A DNA stretch of 64,000 bases from Paenibacillus algicola (GCF_005577435.1 NZ_CP040396.1:2670501-2734500); one strand, 5' to 3'. Counted from the stretch's first letter, positions 36,601-46,612 are shown. A program made the numbers and translations. The notes: generated from the sequence alone by a model not told the origin.

Positions 36601-37252
36601 GCTCTTTGTATCGCATAGCCTTCGCGGACTGTTCCTTCAGCGGACCAATCTGATCCTCCAGCTCGGTCACCAGGTCATGAATTCGAAGCAGGTTCTGCTC
36701 GGTTTCATCCAGCTTGCGCACCGATTCCTTCTTGCGTGATTTATATTTGACAATGCCCGAGGCTTCTTCAAAAATCCCTCTGCGATCCTCCGAGCGGGTG
36801 CTTAAAATCTCTTCAATCCGGCCCTGGCCAATGATGGAATACGCTTCCTTGCCAATTCCCGTATCCATAAACAGCTCGGTAATATCCTTCAGCCGGCAGG
36901 GCTGGCGATTAATCAGATATTCACTATCGCCGCTGCGGTGGACCCGCCGGGTCACTGTCACCTCGCTGAAGTCGAGCGGAAGCACATGGTCAGCATTATC
37001 CAGGGTTAAAGATACCTCCCCATAATTGACCGCTTTACGAGCATCACTTCCGGCAAAAATGATGTCCTCCATCTTTCCGCCCCGAAGCGATTTCGCACTC
37101 TGTTCTCCGAGAACCCAGCGAATCCCATCGGATATATTGCTTTTACCGCTGCCGTTCGGTCCAACGACCGCGGTAATGCCCCGGACAAAATCCATCTCCG
37201 TCTTATCGGCAAACGATTTAAAGCCCGCTAACTCGATTCTTTTCAAGAACAT
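33683..37252 (-). CDS. smc: Chromosome segregation protein SMC
   Basis: SMC forms the condensin ring. The 1189-residue protein has the N-terminal Walker A GPNGSGKSNISDGIRWVLGE, two long coiled-coil arms (Glu/Gln/Leu-rich), and a hinge around residues 510-680 (GVHGAVAELITVP, LEGDVVNAGGSMTGGSHH). The C-terminal signature is LSGGERALTAMALLFSI with Walker B VLDEVEAALDEAN. The gene sits between rnc and ftsY. Confidence 0.98.
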   Translation of the reverse strand: MFLKRIELAGFKSFADKTEMDFVRGITAVVGPNGSGKSNISDGIRWVLGEQSAKSLRGGKMEDIIFAGSDARKAVNYGEVSLTLDNADHVLPLDFSEVTVTRRVHRSGDSEYLINRQPCRLKDITELFMDTGIGKEAYSIIGQGRIEEILSTRSEDRRGIFEEASGIVKYKSRKKESVRKLDETEQNLLRIHDLVTELEDQIGPLKEQSAKAMRYKELKEQLKYKEISLYVYQIEQIHTAWSEAGEKLELLKQEQLSLSTVVSAHDAKLESDRLALKQLEEEVEGIQSQLLQFSQSYEKSEGYAEVLKERRRNLERTKEQLTSSVDQGDSRLSERQAELVFMEEKLKSLHQELSQLRDSLSAEEAKLVGVNGGISQQQEESLKGSLLELMNQMAQARNEIRYADQRMEALEKRMSRAQEESGKWDEQKEQLLQRKEDIERSIERCAKEIAELRGGYISESERYHSLKKLVDESQQALRKWEQKREAQIARRDTMQEMQDDFDGFMLGVKEVLKAARKSALLGVHGAVAELITVPEKLELAMETALGVSVQHIVMENEAVSRQAIQFLKQRQLGRATFLPLDVIRPRQVSSQDRSLAEGEQGFVGFGSELVKFDPAYSSIVGSLLGNVVIAETLEQANKIAARFHYRYRVVTLEGDVVNAGGSMTGGSHHKKSNNLLGRKRQLDSLDQEIQESEAQLSKLRQGIDKVRRQMTEAQEKLDQLRRDGDERRLEEQQAASDRKQLEHELRHVLEQAELAGQEKSGQEQEAKEIGDARERAVKLLAELEEKEKQTHQAIQAAAFARKANESAKEELQGSLTSMKVREGKLDQEIFSLEESFKRLRSDVSNHGREHRQNREMLTSVTAELEQNALESVKQTENLNHYRLKKEEAAEQLEFKRASRAQLSQKLELAENETREQRNQLKFVEDQLRQTEIGVNRLDVELENILKKLSDDYELSYELAKQRYAVPEDVPAVQLEVRELKRDISSLGEVNLGAIEEYQRVNERYQFLHEQKEDLIEAKTTLYQVIKEMDDEMSRRFKTTFDAIRKEFVTVFAKLFGGGRADLILMDPERMLETGIDIVAQPPGKKLQNLQLLSGGERALTAMALLFSILQVKPVPFCVLDEVEAALDEANVVRFARYLREFSEQTQFIVVTHRKGTMEEADVLYGVTMEEGGVSKLVSVKLENEEAVIA

Positions 37253-37342
37253 ATCTTCCCTATCACCTCAAACGTTATTGTACCATACCCCGATCTTTCT
37301 TCACCTGCGATCCCCTGTCTTTGCTTGTTCCCAGACAACGAA

Positions 37343-37408
37343 AAAGAGCAAAAAACAGTCGTCGCCTCTCTCTTACCAATGATTCGCGCGACTGCTCTTT
37401 GCTCTTTG
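37343..37408 (-). terminator. Terminator after rnc
   Basis: On the minus strand AAAGAGCAAAGAGCAGTCG pairs with CGACTGTTTTTTGCTCTTT over a long loop, followed by TTC. It lies just beyond the rnc stop and before smc. Confidence 0.55.
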
Positions 37409-37428
37409 TTTGTCCGCAAGGACCGCTG

Positions 37429-38127
37429 CTAGGCCTCAGTGGCTCGGATGCGCTTTAACGCGACCGCTGCAGCCTGCTGCTCTGCTTCCTTCTTGGAGCG
37501 TCCGCTGCCTCGTCCAAGACATTCGCTTCCCATGTGTACCTCAGAGACAAACTCCCGCTCATGCGCAGGTCCCCGCTCCTCTACAATCCGGTATTCCAGT
37601 GTTCCCATGCCGTGATGCTGTGTCAATTCCTGCAGCTCGGTCTTGTAATCGCTCATCTGCGGGCGTCCGTTTAGCGTAATGGAAGGAAATACATGATCAT
37701 TCAAAAAAACACTGACGGCTTCCAGGCCCTGATCCAGATAGAGCGCTCCCACAAAGGATTCGAACACATCCGCGAGCAGAGCCGGGCGGGTTCTGCCGCC
37801 CGTCATTTCCTCGCCTTTGCCCAGCAGTACGTACCGGCCGAAATCCAGCTTCTCGGCAAATTTGACCAGCGAAGGCTCACATACAATAGCCGCCCTCAGC
37901 TTGGTTAATTCGCCCTCCGGCCGATCCGGATACTGATTGTACAAAAATTCACTGACCGTGAGCTCAAGCACGGCATCACCCAGAAATTCAAGCCGTTCAT
38001 TGTCCTGATTCTGGGTGAACCGGTGTTCATTGACATACGAGGCGTGGGTAAAGGCTTGCTTCAGCAGCGTGCCGTTACGAAACCGGATCTGGAGTTTATG
38101 CTGTAACTGCTTCAGATCTCCACTCAA
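37429..38127 (-). CDS. rnc: Ribonuclease III
   Basis: RNase III cuts double-stranded RNA, including rRNA precursors. The signature [19 protein letters not shown] carries the catalytic acids. The C-terminal dsRBD ([20 protein letters not shown] to [16 protein letters not shown]) is complete. The start is TTG 38127 after AAGGGG. Length is 232 residues. It is 12 bases after fabF. Confidence 0.97.
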   Translation of the reverse strand: MSGDLKQLQHKLQIRFRNGTLLKQAFTHASYVNEHRFTQNQDNERLEFLGDAVLELTVSEFLYNQYPDRPEGELTKLRAAIVCEPSLVKFAEKLDFGRYVLLGKGEEMTGGRTRPALLADVFESFVGALYLDQGLEAVSVFLNDHVFPSITLNGRPQMSDYKTELQELTQHHGMGTLEYRIVEERGPAHEREFVSEVHMGSECLGRGSGRSKKEAEQQAAAVALKRIRATEA

Positions 38128-38139
38128 CGCACTGTCCCC

Positions 38140-39378
38140 TTACTTACTGAATTTTTTAAGAATAATGGTGGCGTTATGGCCCCCGAATCCAAAGGAGTTG
38201 GACATGACTACGTCCAGGTCGCTTGGTCTTGGATGGTTTGGAACATAATCCAGATCACATTCCGGATCCTGATCCTCCAGATTGATCGTCGGCGCAATGG
38301 TCTGATGAGTCAGGCTCAGTGCACAAATGACCGCTTCCACGCCGCCGGCTGCGCCCAGCAGATGCCCGGTCATGGACTTCGTAGAGCTGACCGCCAGCTT
38401 GTACGCATGATCACCGAACGCCTTCTTAACCGCCAGCGTTTCCGAGCGGTCACCGACCGGCGTAGACGTTCCGTGCGCATTGATGTAATCCACCTGCTCT
38501 GGCGCAATGCCTGCGTCACGGATCGCCATGTTCATACAGCGTGCCGCACCTTCCGGATTCGGCTCCGTGATATGGTGAGCATCAGCGCTCAAGCCATAGC
38601 CAATCACTTCTGCATAAATCTTGGCGCCGCGCTTCTCCGCATGCTCCAGCGATTCCAGAATCAGCACACCGGCTCCTTCGCCCATAACAAAGCCGTCACG
38701 GCCCGTATCAAACGGTCGGCTGGCTTTCTCCGGCTCCTCATTGCGTGTCGACATCGCTCTCATGGAGCAGAAGCCTGCCATGCCGGTAGGACGGATTGTC
38801 GCTTCAGCACCGCCGCACACCATGACATCTGCGTCTCCCCGCTGGATCATACGCATAGAGTCCCCGATCGAGTGCGTGCCTGTAGCGCAGGCCGTAACCT
38901 GCGTCGTATTCGGCCCCTTGGCACCCAGGTTGATTGACATCTGGCCGGACGCCATATTAGCGATCATCATCGGGATAAAGAACGGGCTAACCCGCTTCGG
39001 ACCCTTCTCCAGCAGGACATTATGCTGATCCTCCCAGGTGCCTAGGCCGCCAATGCCGGAGCCGATCGACACGCCTACGCGCTCCGCTTCTGCATTCTCG
39101 CCGATCACAATGCCGCTGTCCTCCAGCGCCTTGGAGCCGGCAGCTACCGCAAACTGCACGAACCGGTCCATCTTCCGCGCTTCCTTCCGGTCCATATAAT
39201 CCTCAGGGTTGAAATCCTTCACCGACGCCGCAATCTGCGTTGGATAGTCGCTGACATCAAAAGCCTCTACCACCGAAATACCGGATTTCCCTTCCATCAG
39301 GCTGTTCCAGAAGGTATCCAGGTCCTGACCCAATGAGGTCATAACGCCCATACCTGTAATTACTACTCTCTGTTTCAA
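38140..39378 (-). CDS. fabF: 3-oxoacyl-[ACP] synthase II FabF
   Basis: FabF elongates acyl-ACP with malonyl-ACP. The catalytic Cys is in [13 protein letters not shown]. The two histidines are in [12 protein letters not shown] and [12 protein letters not shown]. The start is TTG 39378 behind AGAGGTGATC. Length is 412 residues. It closes the fapR-plsX-fabH-fabD-fabG-acpP-fabF series. Confidence 0.98.
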   Translation of the reverse strand: MKQRVVITGMGVMTSLGQDLDTFWNSLMEGKSGISVVEAFDVSDYPTQIAASVKDFNPEDYMDRKEARKMDRFVQFAVAAGSKALEDSGIVIGENAEAERVGVSIGSGIGGLGTWEDQHNVLLEKGPKRVSPFFIPMMIANMASGQMSINLGAKGPNTTQVTACATGTHSIGDSMRMIQRGDADVMVCGGAEATIRPTGMAGFCSMRAMSTRNEEPEKASRPFDTGRDGFVMGEGAGVLILESLEHAEKRGAKIYAEVIGYGLSADAHHITEPNPEGAARCMNMAIRDAGIAPEQVDYINAHGTSTPVGDRSETLAVKKAFGDHAYKLAVSSTKSMTGHLLGAAGGVEAVICALSLTHQTIAPTINLEDQDPECDLDYVPNHPRPSDLDVVMSNSFGFGGHNATIILKKFSK

Positions 39379-39497
39379 AACAGATCACCTCTATATAGAC
39401 TGCACTTCCGCAATCGGAAGGGCTGCAGTAATAATCTTTCATGTGCTGCATGCATCAAGCATGAGTGGAGTTTTAAAAAGTCTGAGAATGAGGAGAA

Positions 39498-39526
39498 GTC
39501 CCGCCTTTCATCCAAAAGAACGGGAC
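39498..39526 (-). terminator. Possible terminator or processing hairpin between acpP and fabF
   Basis: GTCCCG-TTC pairs with a GG-CGGGAC arm across the loop TTTTGGATGAAA on the minus strand. It is followed by TTCTCC, a poor T tract. Termination may be partial, which would give acpP excess over fabF. Confidence 0.4.
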
Positions 39527-39538
39527 CCAATTGATTCC

Positions 39539-39772
39539 TTAGGTATGAGATTGTATGTACTTCACAACTTCACCTACGGTTGTAATTTTCTCCGCATCTT
39601 CATCAGAGATCTCCATATCAAACTCATCTTCCAATTCCATAACCAATTCTACTACGTCGAGAGAATCAGCTCCAAGGTCATCTTTGAAAGATGCTTCTAG
39701 TGTAACGTCGGCTTCGTCAGCACCCAGGCGGTCGACAACGATGCGTTTCACGCGTTCTAATACATCGGACAT
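39539..39772 (-). CDS. acpP: Acyl carrier protein
   Basis: ACP carries acyl chains on phosphopantetheine. The attachment site is [20 protein letters not shown]. The start is ATG 39772 ([17 protein letters not shown]) behind GAGGAGGTGA; the frame runs 8 codons upstream through that site. The protein is 77 residues and strongly acidic. Confidence 0.98.
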   Translation of the reverse strand: MSDVLERVKRIVVDRLGADEADVTLEASFKDDLGADSLDVVELVMELEDEFDMEISDEDAEKITTVGEVVKYIQSHT

Positions 39773-39886
39773 CCGGCTCACCTCCTCTTTGGACATTATA
39801 CGAGATATGACTTCAAATTACCATAGAAGCCCTGTGAATTCATGGGCTGTCCAAGCCCCCGCTATTCATCATAGCTGACAGGGTCG

Positions 39887-40636
39887 TTACATATACATTC
39901 CGCCGTCCACATGAAGGGTCTGTCCCGTCATGTAGGAAGCACCGGCAGAAGCCAGGAACACTACGATCGAAGCGATCTCTTCCGGCTGTCCCAAGCGAGC
40001 CAGCGGAATATCGTTCAACAGCTTCTGGCGCATCTCCTCCGGCAGCTCCCGCGTCATATCGGTATCGATAAAGCCGGGGGCTACCGCATTGACCGTAATA
40101 CCGCGGGAAGCCAATTCCCTAGCCGCAGACTTGGTCAGACCGATCACACCGGCCTTGGCTGCAACATAGTTCGACTGCCCCGGATTCCCTAAGGCACCTA
40201 CTACAGAGGAGATGTTGATAATTCTTCCGGAGCGCTGCTTCATCATAGGACGAGTGACAGCCTTCAGACAATTGAATACTCCCTTCAGGTTCGTTTCAAT
40301 GACCTGATCAAACTCCTCTTCCTTCATACGCATGATGAGGTTGTCTCTCGTGATGCCTGCATTGTTGACGAGGATATCTATCCTCCCCCAGGCAGACAGC
40401 ACCTGCTTCACAAGCTCTTCCGCTTCGCCGCTGACGCCGACATTGCCCTTCAGCACGAGCGCCTCCACGCCTTTGGCGCGAATCTCCTCGGCGACCTGCT
40501 CCGCTGCAGCCTGGTTACCGGAATAGTTTACCGCTACATTCACGCCCTGTTCGGCGAGCGCAAGTGCAATACTGCGGCCGATTCCACGGGAACCGCCGGT
40601 GACCAGTGACGTTTGCCCTTCTAACATTCGTTTCAT
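39887..40636 (-). CDS. fabG: 3-oxoacyl-[ACP] reductase FabG
   Basis: NADPH-dependent ketoreductase of fatty-acid elongation. SDR motifs: [15 protein letters not shown] (cofactor), NNAGITRDN, the Ser in [15 protein letters not shown] and YVAAKAG (Tyr, Lys). The start is ATG 40636 ([11 protein letters not shown]) behind AAGGAGGTG. Length is 249 residues. Confidence 0.98.
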   Translation of the reverse strand: MKRMLEGQTSLVTGGSRGIGRSIALALAEQGVNVAVNYSGNQAAAEQVAEEIRAKGVEALVLKGNVGVSGEAEELVKQVLSAWGRIDILVNNAGITRDNLIMRMKEEEFDQVIETNLKGVFNCLKAVTRPMMKQRSGRIINISSVVGALGNPGQSNYVAAKAGVIGLTKSAARELASRGITVNAVAPGFIDTDMTRELPEEMRQKLLNDIPLARLGQPEEIASIVVFLASAGASYMTGQTLHVDGGMYM

Positions 40637-40705
40637 CCTAACACCTCCTTTTCTCAAATACAGAGCCACTAGAGCCTGTCTAAAGCTACAAGCCAACCGA
40701 CATCC

Positions 40706-41638
40706 CTAAACCTTCGCTTCAAGCTCCTGCAGGCTAGCCAAGCTGTTAATATTTATCAGCTTGACATTCTTGTCAATCTTCTTAATCAGACCGCTCAGCA
40801 CATTGCCCGGACCGATCTCGATAAATGTATCCACACCCTGCGAGATCATCCACTCCACGCTGTCATGCCAGAGCACAGGAGAGTATACCTGCTCAACCAG
40901 CAGACTGCGGATTTGAGAGGCGCTGTCCGCCGGCCGCGCTGTAACATTGGCCACGACAGGGATTTCCGGCTTCGCTAGCGTGATGTCTGCCAGCTTGCCA
41001 GCCAGACGCTCTGACGCCTCCTTCATCATAGAGGAGTGAAACGGTCCGCTGACCTCCAGCGGGATGGCGCGCTTGGCTCCAGCTTCCTTGATTCGGGCAG
41101 ATGCAGCGGCTACGCCCTCGGCGGTACCGGAGATGACGATCTGTCCCGGGCAGTTCACGTTGGCCAGCTCTACAGAAAAGCCTTCCGCCGTAATGCTGCT
41201 GCACAGAGAGGAGAGACCTTCTCGCTCTGCACCCAGCACGGCAGCCATAGCTCCCTGTCCCCCAGGTACAGCCGCTTCCATATATTCTCCCCGGGCTCTT
41301 ACCACCTTGACGGCATCCTGCAGGGTCATAACCCCGGCCGCAACGAGGGCACTGTATTCGCCCAGGCTGTGCCCAGCCACATAATGAGGCACAATGCCAT
41401 GCTCGCGCAGTCCCTCCAGATAAGCAATGCTTGCTGTAAGAAGTGCCGGCTGTGTGTTCGCGGTTTGCTTCAGCTGTTCCTCCGGACCGTTAAACATGAG
41501 TGAGCTGAGGCTCCATCCGAGCTCCTGGTCCGCACTGTCCACAATCGCTTTTGAAGCCGGAATGGCATCATAGACATCCTTCGCCATTCCGACGGATTGG
41601 GCTCCCTGCCCGGGAAATACAAATGCAATCTTATTCAA
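40706..41638 (-). CDS. fabD: Malonyl-CoA:ACP transacylase FabD
   Basis: FabD loads malonyl onto ACP. The N-terminus reads NKIAFVFPGQGAQSVGMAKD, the nucleophile elbow is AGHSLGEYSALVAAG, and the catalytic His is in SGPFHSSMM. The start is TTG 41638, 8 bases after GGAG; the frame extends upstream without a ribosome site. Length is 310 residues. Confidence 0.96.
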   Translation of the reverse strand: MNKIAFVFPGQGAQSVGMAKDVYDAIPASKAIVDSADQELGWSLSSLMFNGPEEQLKQTANTQPALLTASIAYLEGLREHGIVPHYVAGHSLGEYSALVAAGVMTLQDAVKVVRARGEYMEAAVPGGQGAMAAVLGAEREGLSSLCSSITAEGFSVELANVNCPGQIVISGTAEGVAAASARIKEAGAKRAIPLEVSGPFHSSMMKEASERLAGKLADITLAKPEIPVVANVTARPADSASQIRSLLVEQVYSPVLWHDSVEWMISQGVDTFIEIGPGNVLSGLIKKIDKNVKLININSLASLQELEAKV

Positions 41639-41688
41639 GTGATAAGCTCCTCTCCTTGATATGTGGTGTAACTGCCCCCGACAGGGGA

Positions 41689-42693
41689 TCACCATTTCAG
41701 GACAGCTGCTCCCCAGGTCAGGCCGCCACCGAAGCCGACCATAAGCACAGTATCGCCTTCCTGGATTCGTCCCTCCTCCAGCGCTTCAACAAGCGCGAGC
41801 GGAACAGAAGCGGCAGAGGTATTCGCATATTTGTCCACGTTGATCACTACTTTTTCCGGTGGTAATGACAAACGCTCCATCGCTGACTGAATAATCCGGA
41901 TGTTTGCCTGATGCGGGATAAAGAGATCCACGTCCTCTTTGGACGCGCCGGCTTTCTCCAGCACCTTCTCCGTTGCTGTGCCCATCACACGGACAGCAAA
42001 CTTGAACACTTCCCGGCCATTCATGAAGATGGAATGCTTCTTGGCCTCAATGCTTTCCAATGAAGCCGGCACGCGTGAGCCGCCGCCTTCAAGGTACAGG
42101 TGAGATCCCCCGGCACCTTCCGCTCCAAGATCAAAGGCCTTGAAGCCTCGTCCCTCCGGTACCTCGCCAAGGACAACGGCACCCGCGCCGTCGCCGAACA
42201 GGACGCAGGTGTTCCGGTCGGTATAATCTGTGATCCGCGACAGGCAGTCTGCGCCAATAACGAGGGCGTTCTTGTACATGCCGGTCTGCAAAAAGTTTAC
42301 TGCTGTCGCCAGGCCATAGACAAAGCCCGAACAGGCTGCCGACAGATCAAAAGCCGCAGCTTTCTTCGCGCCAAGACGCTCCTGCAGCAGACAAGCTGTA
42401 GAAGGGAAGAACATATCCGGCGTTATGGTCGCCACAATGATCAGGTCCAACTCCTCACCGGACATGCCCGCAGCCTCCAGCGCTTTGACCGCAGCATGGT
42501 AAGACAGATCTGACGTTGCCTCCTCCGGAGCAGCGATATGGCGTTCGCGGATTCCGGTACGGGACACAATCCACTCATCCGACGTATCGACCATCTTCTC
42601 CAGATCCTGATTGGTCAGGACTTTCTCCGGTACGTATTTACCGGCCCCGATAATGCCAACCGGACGTAATTGGTTATTCATACTCTCACTCAC
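41689..42693 (-). CDS. fabH: 3-oxoacyl-[ACP] synthase III FabH
   Basis: FabH starts fatty-acid synthesis from acyl-CoA and malonyl-ACP, and in branched-chain organisms sets the primer. The catalytic Cys is in [13 protein letters not shown], His in [10 protein letters not shown], and Asn in the [14 protein letters not shown] region. The GTG at 42693 overlaps the plsX stop as GTGA. An ATG at 42681 (MNNQLRPVG) is an equally possible start. Confidence 0.97.
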   Translation of the reverse strand: MSESMNNQLRPVGIIGAGKYVPEKVLTNQDLEKMVDTSDEWIVSRTGIRERHIAAPEEATSDLSYHAAVKALEAAGMSGEELDLIIVATITPDMFFPSTACLLQERLGAKKAAAFDLSAACSGFVYGLATAVNFLQTGMYKNALVIGADCLSRITDYTDRNTCVLFGDGAGAVVLGEVPEGRGFKAFDLGAEGAGGSHLYLEGGGSRVPASLESIEAKKHSIFMNGREVFKFAVRVMGTATEKVLEKAGASKEDVDLFIPHQANIRIIQSAMERLSLPPEKVVINVDKYANTSAASVPLALVEALEEGRIQEGDTVLMVGFGGGLTWGAAVLKW

Positions 42694-43676
42694 TTCCTGC
42701 TGATTTCACTTGAGATACTCTGAACGAGATGATTCTGAACGGCAAACCTGGCCTGCCGGACAGCATTCTTGATAGCATTGGCATCAGAAGATCCATGGGC
42801 CTTCACGACAAGCCCCTTCAAACCGAGCAGCGGTGCGCCTCCATGCTCCTTGTAATCCATCATAGATTTCAGATTCCGCAATTGCGGCATCATCAGAGCA
42901 GCGGCCAGCTTAGTCTTCAGCGACTGCCCAAACTGCTCCTTCAGCAGCGAGAACAGCGTGCCTGCTGTGCCTTCGATGGATTTCAGCATAATGTTACCGG
43001 CGAAGCCATCGCACACAATGACATCACAGACGCCATTCATAATATCCCGTGATTCCACATTGCCTACAAAATGAATCGAAAGCGACTCCAGCAGCGGATA
43101 CGCATGCTTGGTCAGCTCATTGCCTTTTCCCGCCTCGGTGCCGATGTTCAGCAGTCCGACCCGCGGCCGGGACAATCCGTGTACCTTTTCCCGATACAGG
43201 CTTCCCATCAAGGCATATTGCTGCAAATGCTCCGGCTTGGCATCCATATTGGCTCCCAGATCCAGAGCAAGCACTCCCTTGCCGTCCACGGTCGGGATCA
43301 TCGGTGCGAGCGCAGGGCGCTCGATGCCCTCCATCCGGCCGACAACCAGCAGACCGGTTGTCATCAAGGCTCCTGTATTGCCGGCAGAAATCATTGCATC
43401 TGCTTGTCCCTCATGGACCATCCGCCCTGCAACGACCATCGAGGCATCCTTCTTGCGGCGGACGGCGCGAACCGGCTCATCCTCCGCCTCGATCACCTCG
43501 CTGGCAGGCTGGACAAGCAAATTTGAAGGGCGGTCTTTCAGCAGCGGCGTCAAGGCCGCCTCATTACCGACCAGAACAATTTCAGTATCCTTCCATTCCC
43601 GGGCAGCAGCCAGCGCTCCTTCTACATTACTGTGCGGGGCGTGGTCTCCTCCCATGGCATCAATTGCAATTCTCAC
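42690..43676 (-). CDS. plsX: Phosphate acyltransferase PlsX
   Basis: PlsX converts acyl-ACP to acyl-phosphate for phospholipid synthesis. The conserved segments are [37 protein letters not shown] and [15 protein letters not shown]. The start is GTG 43676 because AAGGAGG lies 9 bases upstream; the open frame runs into fapR. Length is 328 residues. It is directly after fapR. Confidence 0.97.
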   Translation of the reverse strand: MRIAIDAMGGDHAPHSNVEGALAAAREWKDTEIVLVGNEAALTPLLKDRPSNLLVQPASEVIEAEDEPVRAVRRKKDASMVVAGRMVHEGQADAMISAGNTGALMTTGLLVVGRMEGIERPALAPMIPTVDGKGVLALDLGANMDAKPEHLQQYALMGSLYREKVHGLSRPRVGLLNIGTEAGKGNELTKHAYPLLESLSIHFVGNVESRDIMNGVCDVIVCDGFAGNIMLKSIEGTAGTLFSLLKEQFGQSLKTKLAAALMMPQLRNLKSMMDYKEHGGAPLLGLKGLVVKAHGSSDANAIKNAVRQARFAVQNHLVQSISSEISRK

Positions 43677-43701
43677 TTGCGGTTTCCTCCTTCGAAAAGT
43701 G

Positions 43702-44262
43702 TCACTCGGCTGCCGAACGGTAGACGACAAAATTCCCTTGAAAAACCATTTCGTCACCGACGTAGGTGAACACCTCAACCTTCGCCTTTTGAGCAGCATG
43801 GGTTCGTACGTATGCCTTGGCAATACATTTCTCCCCCAGACGCACCTGTCTCAGAAACCGGATATCCGCAGAGGACGTCAGGGCAATCTCATCATTAATC
43901 ACAGCCACCGCCAGCGAGTTCGCCTGAGCGAATACATTGTGTCCCCGGGCAATCTTCGTTCTGCTGAATACGTGCTCCTCCCGAATCTCAAAAATCGAAA
44001 TCCCGCTCTTGTCCAGCTGCAAATCGACAATGTCTCCGATGACCTCCTCCAGCGACAGGGACTTGACCTGGTCGTAGGAGTGCTCGGCCATCTGCTTCAT
44101 CCGTTCACGCAGCTCCGGAATCCCCAGCTCCATCCGATCAAGCCGTATCGTCTGAATGCTCACCTTCAGCTGCCGTGTCAGCTCCCGATCGGTGACAAAA
44201 GGGTTCTCCTCGATCATTCTCATCAGCGACTGGTGGCGTTCCTTCTTCGGAAGACGTTCCAT
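43702..44262 (-). CDS. fapR: Transcription factor FapR (fatty-acid and phospholipid regulator)
   Basis: FapR represses lipid synthesis genes and is released by malonyl-CoA. The N-terminal HTH shows ELTRQLKVSIQTIRLDRMEL. The C-terminal hot-dog effector domain includes EEHVFSRTKIARGHNVFAQA and VINDEIALTSSADIRFLR. The start is ATG 44262 (MERLPKKERHQ) behind GGAGGCC, giving 186 residues. A matching operator lies about 80 bases upstream, so it is probably autoregulated along with plsX and the fab genes. Confidence 0.96.
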   Translation of the reverse strand: MERLPKKERHQSLMRMIEENPFVTDRELTRQLKVSIQTIRLDRMELGIPELRERMKQMAEHSYDQVKSLSLEEVIGDIVDLQLDKSGISIFEIREEHVFSRTKIARGHNVFAQANSLAVAVINDEIALTSSADIRFLRQVRLGEKCIAKAYVRTHAAQKAKVEVFTYVGDEMVFQGNFVVYRSAAE

Positions 44263-44341
44263 GGTGCTTCGGCCTCCTTCTGCCGCAATAGCGCCGTCCA
44301 TATAGTATATTTCAGCGGATGCTGCATGCATTCCGCTATAT

Positions 44342-44358
44342 TTAGAACCTGGTACTAA
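44342..44358. promoter_or_regulatory. FapR operator
   Basis: TTAGAACCTGGTACTAA is a 17-base near-palindrome. It closely matches the known FapR consensus (TTAGTACCNGNTACTAA) and lies upstream of fapR in the leader or promoter region. Confidence 0.85.
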
Positions 44359-44405
44359 GATTAAGTATAAAGGATGTCCCCCTAAAAAGAAAGAGAACAC
44401 CGGAC

Positions 44406-44440
44406 AAAAAAAATAGCACCTCACCATAGATGAAGTACTA
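44406..44440 (-). terminator. Terminator after rpmF
   Basis: On the minus strand TAGTACTTCA pairs, with G-U pairs, with TGAGGTGCTA and is followed by eight T. It separates yceD-rpmF from the fapR transcript. Confidence 0.75.
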
Positions 44441-44452
44441 CTTGTAATAAAA

Positions 44453-44626
44453 CTATTGTTTGATAATCTCTCTAGCTTTGTACGTTCCACACACTTTGCA
44501 TACGCGGTGAGCCAATTTCAATTCTCCGCACTGCTCGCATTTCACCATGCCTGGCACAGCCAGCTTAAAGTGAGTACGACGCTTGTCACGACGTGTTTTG
44601 GACGTTCTACGTTGAGGTACTGCCAT
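44453..44626 (-). CDS. rpmF: 50S ribosomal protein bL32
   Basis: The 57-residue protein begins [17 protein letters not shown] and carries the zinc-binding cysteines in VKCEQCGE and VCKVCGTY, the zinc-containing (C+) form. AAGGAGGTGG precedes the ATG at 44626. It follows yceD by 53 bases, the standard pair. Confidence 0.97.
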   Translation of the reverse strand: MAVPQRRTSKTRRDKRRTHFKLAVPGMVKCEQCGELKLAHRVCKVCGTYKAREIIKQ

Positions 44627-44679
44627 GTTCCCACCTCCTTATCCGTTCAGCCCGCCAAGACGGGATGTTAAATCCATCA

Positions 44680-45189
44680 TCATTTAAAAAAGTCCTTCAG
44701 CCCGGCCAGCCTCGGGTCGATCACTTCCGTGTCGCAGCCGCAGGAGCCTTCATTCAAATCTCTGCCGCATTTCGGACAAAGACCGCTGCAGTCCTTCCTG
44801 CACACCGGGGCCAGCGGTAAATAGAGCAGCAATGCTTCCTTCACATAGTCGGCAAGATCCACACTCTCACCTTCTACATACGTGATATCATCATTTTCAT
44901 CCTGGAGGTTGTCCAGGCTGTCTACCGGCTGGAATACTTCATGAAAAGGGATGTCTACATGTTCGTTCACCGGATCCAGGCATCTGGAGCAGTGCATAAC
45001 CAAATCGCCTTGCAGGCGCCCGGTTACAACTATCGAGCCGTCAACGGAGGATCTTGCAGCCAAATCCGCTTGAAGCGGCTTCACCTCAATAATATCCTTC
45101 CGGCCCTTCACCGTCTGACTGACATCCACGGTTTGATGGAATTGTAACGGTTGATCGCTGGTTGTCAATTTACGAAATTGAATAAGCAT
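44680..45189 (-). CDS. yceD: YceD-family (DUF177) protein
   Basis: DUF177 proteins are co-transcribed with rpmF and are linked to 23S rRNA maturation in several bacteria. The sequence has the conserved CSRCLDPVNEHVDIPF core and a C-terminal Cys cluster (CRKDCSGLCPKCGRDL, then SCGC) that probably binds zinc. The start is ATG 45189 (MLIQFRKLTT) behind GGAGTG. It is 169 residues. Confidence 0.93.
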   Translation of the reverse strand: MLIQFRKLTTSDQPLQFHQTVDVSQTVKGRKDIIEVKPLQADLAARSSVDGSIVVTGRLQGDLVMHCSRCLDPVNEHVDIPFHEVFQPVDSLDNLQDENDDITYVEGESVDLADYVKEALLLYLPLAPVCRKDCSGLCPKCGRDLNEGSCGCDTEVIDPRLAGLKDFFK

Positions 45190-45216
45190 ATCCATCACTC
45201 CAAACAAACAAAATTT

Positions 45217-45246
45217 ATTATACCGATTCTTTGCGCCTTTTGTCAA
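45217..45246 (-). promoter_or_regulatory. SigA promoter of yceD-rpmF
   Basis: On the minus strand a perfect TTGACA (45246-45241) and a perfect TATAAT (45222-45217) lie 18 bases apart, about 30 bases upstream of the yceD start. Confidence 0.85.
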
Positions 45247-45376
45247 CAGGGTATGCATGAAGATCAGGGCAATTTCCGTTTGAAAATGAGTATAGCACGG
45301 CGCTTCAGGTCATTTCTATGATTATCGAGAAAAGCGGAATGTGTTTATGATATATTTTGTTCAAGGAGCTGATCTC

Positions 45377-46612
45377 GTGAAAACCGTTGGAATCATCGTG
45401 GAATACAACCCGCTTCATAATGGACATGTCCTGCACTATAAGAAATCCAAGGCCATCGCCCAGGCAGAGCGTACGGTCGCTGTCATGAGCGGGAATTTCC
45501 TTCAGCGCGGAGAGCCTGCTCTGGCCGGCAAACGGGCGCGGACCGAAATGGCGCTGTCCATGGGAGCTGACCTTGTCATCGAGCTTCCTGCTGCCTATGC
45601 AATACAGCCTGCCGAATGGTTCGCTTACGGCGCTGTTTCGCTGCTGCACGCTACCGGTGTTGTAGACAGCCTCTGCTTCGGCTCAGAGAGCGGCACACTG
45701 AGGGAGCTGACCCCTCTTGCGGCGCTGCTGTCTGCCGAGGACAGCCCGTTCAGAGAAGAGCTGCACCGCCAGATGAGCCTCGGGCACAGCTATCCTGCAG
45801 CCTATGCGGCCGCTGCCGGAGCGGCCCAAGGCTCATCTCCGGCTGAAGCCGCCGAGATCACCTCGCTGCTGGGCAAGCCGAACAACACATTAGGACTGCA
45901 CTATTTGATGGCATTGCGGAGACTGAACAGTCCCATTCAGGCATATACAATTCCCCGGGAAGCGGCACAGTACCATGATCTGCTGCCAGCCGGGCCGACG
46001 ATCGCCAGCGCCACCTCGATCCGGCGCATCATTCGGGAGCAGGGCCTGGAAGCGGCAGCACCGTATATGCCCCGCTATACCCTGGATATTTTGAGAAGAG
46101 AGACCGCGCTAGGGCGGGGTCCTGTGGACTGGGAGGCTTTCAAACAGCCGCTCTTTCTGCTGCTCCAAACCTTAAGCACTCGTGGACTTAGCCGTATGCT
46201 GGAGGTCAGCGAGGGCCTGGAGCACCGGATCAAGAGACTGCTGCCGCTCCTCCCCCAGCCGTCCGTTGAAGAGCTGATTAGCGCCCTGAAAACGAAACGC
46301 TATACGCGAACCAAGCTTCAGCGGATGCTGCTGCATATTTTGCTTCAGCACAGCAAGGAGGAGCTGAGCCCGGAGCGTCTTGCCCATGGACCCGGCTATA
46401 TCAGGGTGCTCGGCTTCAGCTCTCGCGGTCAGGAGCTGCTGAAGGCCATGAAGAAAAGTGCTGCCCTTCCGGTCATTATGCAGGCCTCGGACCTGGAGCA
46501 TCCTCAGCTGGAGCTCGATGTACAAGCTTCCGCAGCTTATGCCGGAGCCTACCCTGATCCGCACACGTCCTGGATGTACGAGGACTACCTTATGCCCCCG
46601 CTGCGGCTTTAA
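45377..46612 (+). CDS. tmcAL: tRNA(Met) cytidine acetate ligase TmcAL (YlbM)
   Basis: TmcAL makes ac4C34 in elongator tRNA-Met from acetate and ATP. The HIGH-like nucleotidyltransferase motif is in GIIVEYNPLHNGHVLHY, followed by AVMSGNFLQRGEPA and a conserved KPNNTLGLHYL. The start is GTG 45377 behind AAGGAG. Length is 411 residues. Its 3' end overlaps the end of the convergent sepM gene by 23 bases. Confidence 0.94.
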   Translation: MKTVGIIVEYNPLHNGHVLHYKKSKAIAQAERTVAVMSGNFLQRGEPALAGKRARTEMALSMGADLVIELPAAYAIQPAEWFAYGAVSLLHATGVVDSLCFGSESGTLRELTPLAALLSAEDSPFREELHRQMSLGHSYPAAYAAAAGAAQGSSPAEAAEITSLLGKPNNTLGLHYLMALRRLNSPIQAYTIPREAAQYHDLLPAGPTIASATSIRRIIREQGLEAAAPYMPRYTLDILRRETALGRGPVDWEAFKQPLFLLLQTLSTRGLSRMLEVSEGLEHRIKRLLPLLPQPSVEELISALKTKRYTRTKLQRMLLHILLQHSKEELSPERLAHGPGYIRVLGFSSRGQELLKAMKKSAALPVIMQASDLEHPQLELDVQASAAYAGAYPDPHTSWMYEDYLMPPLRL

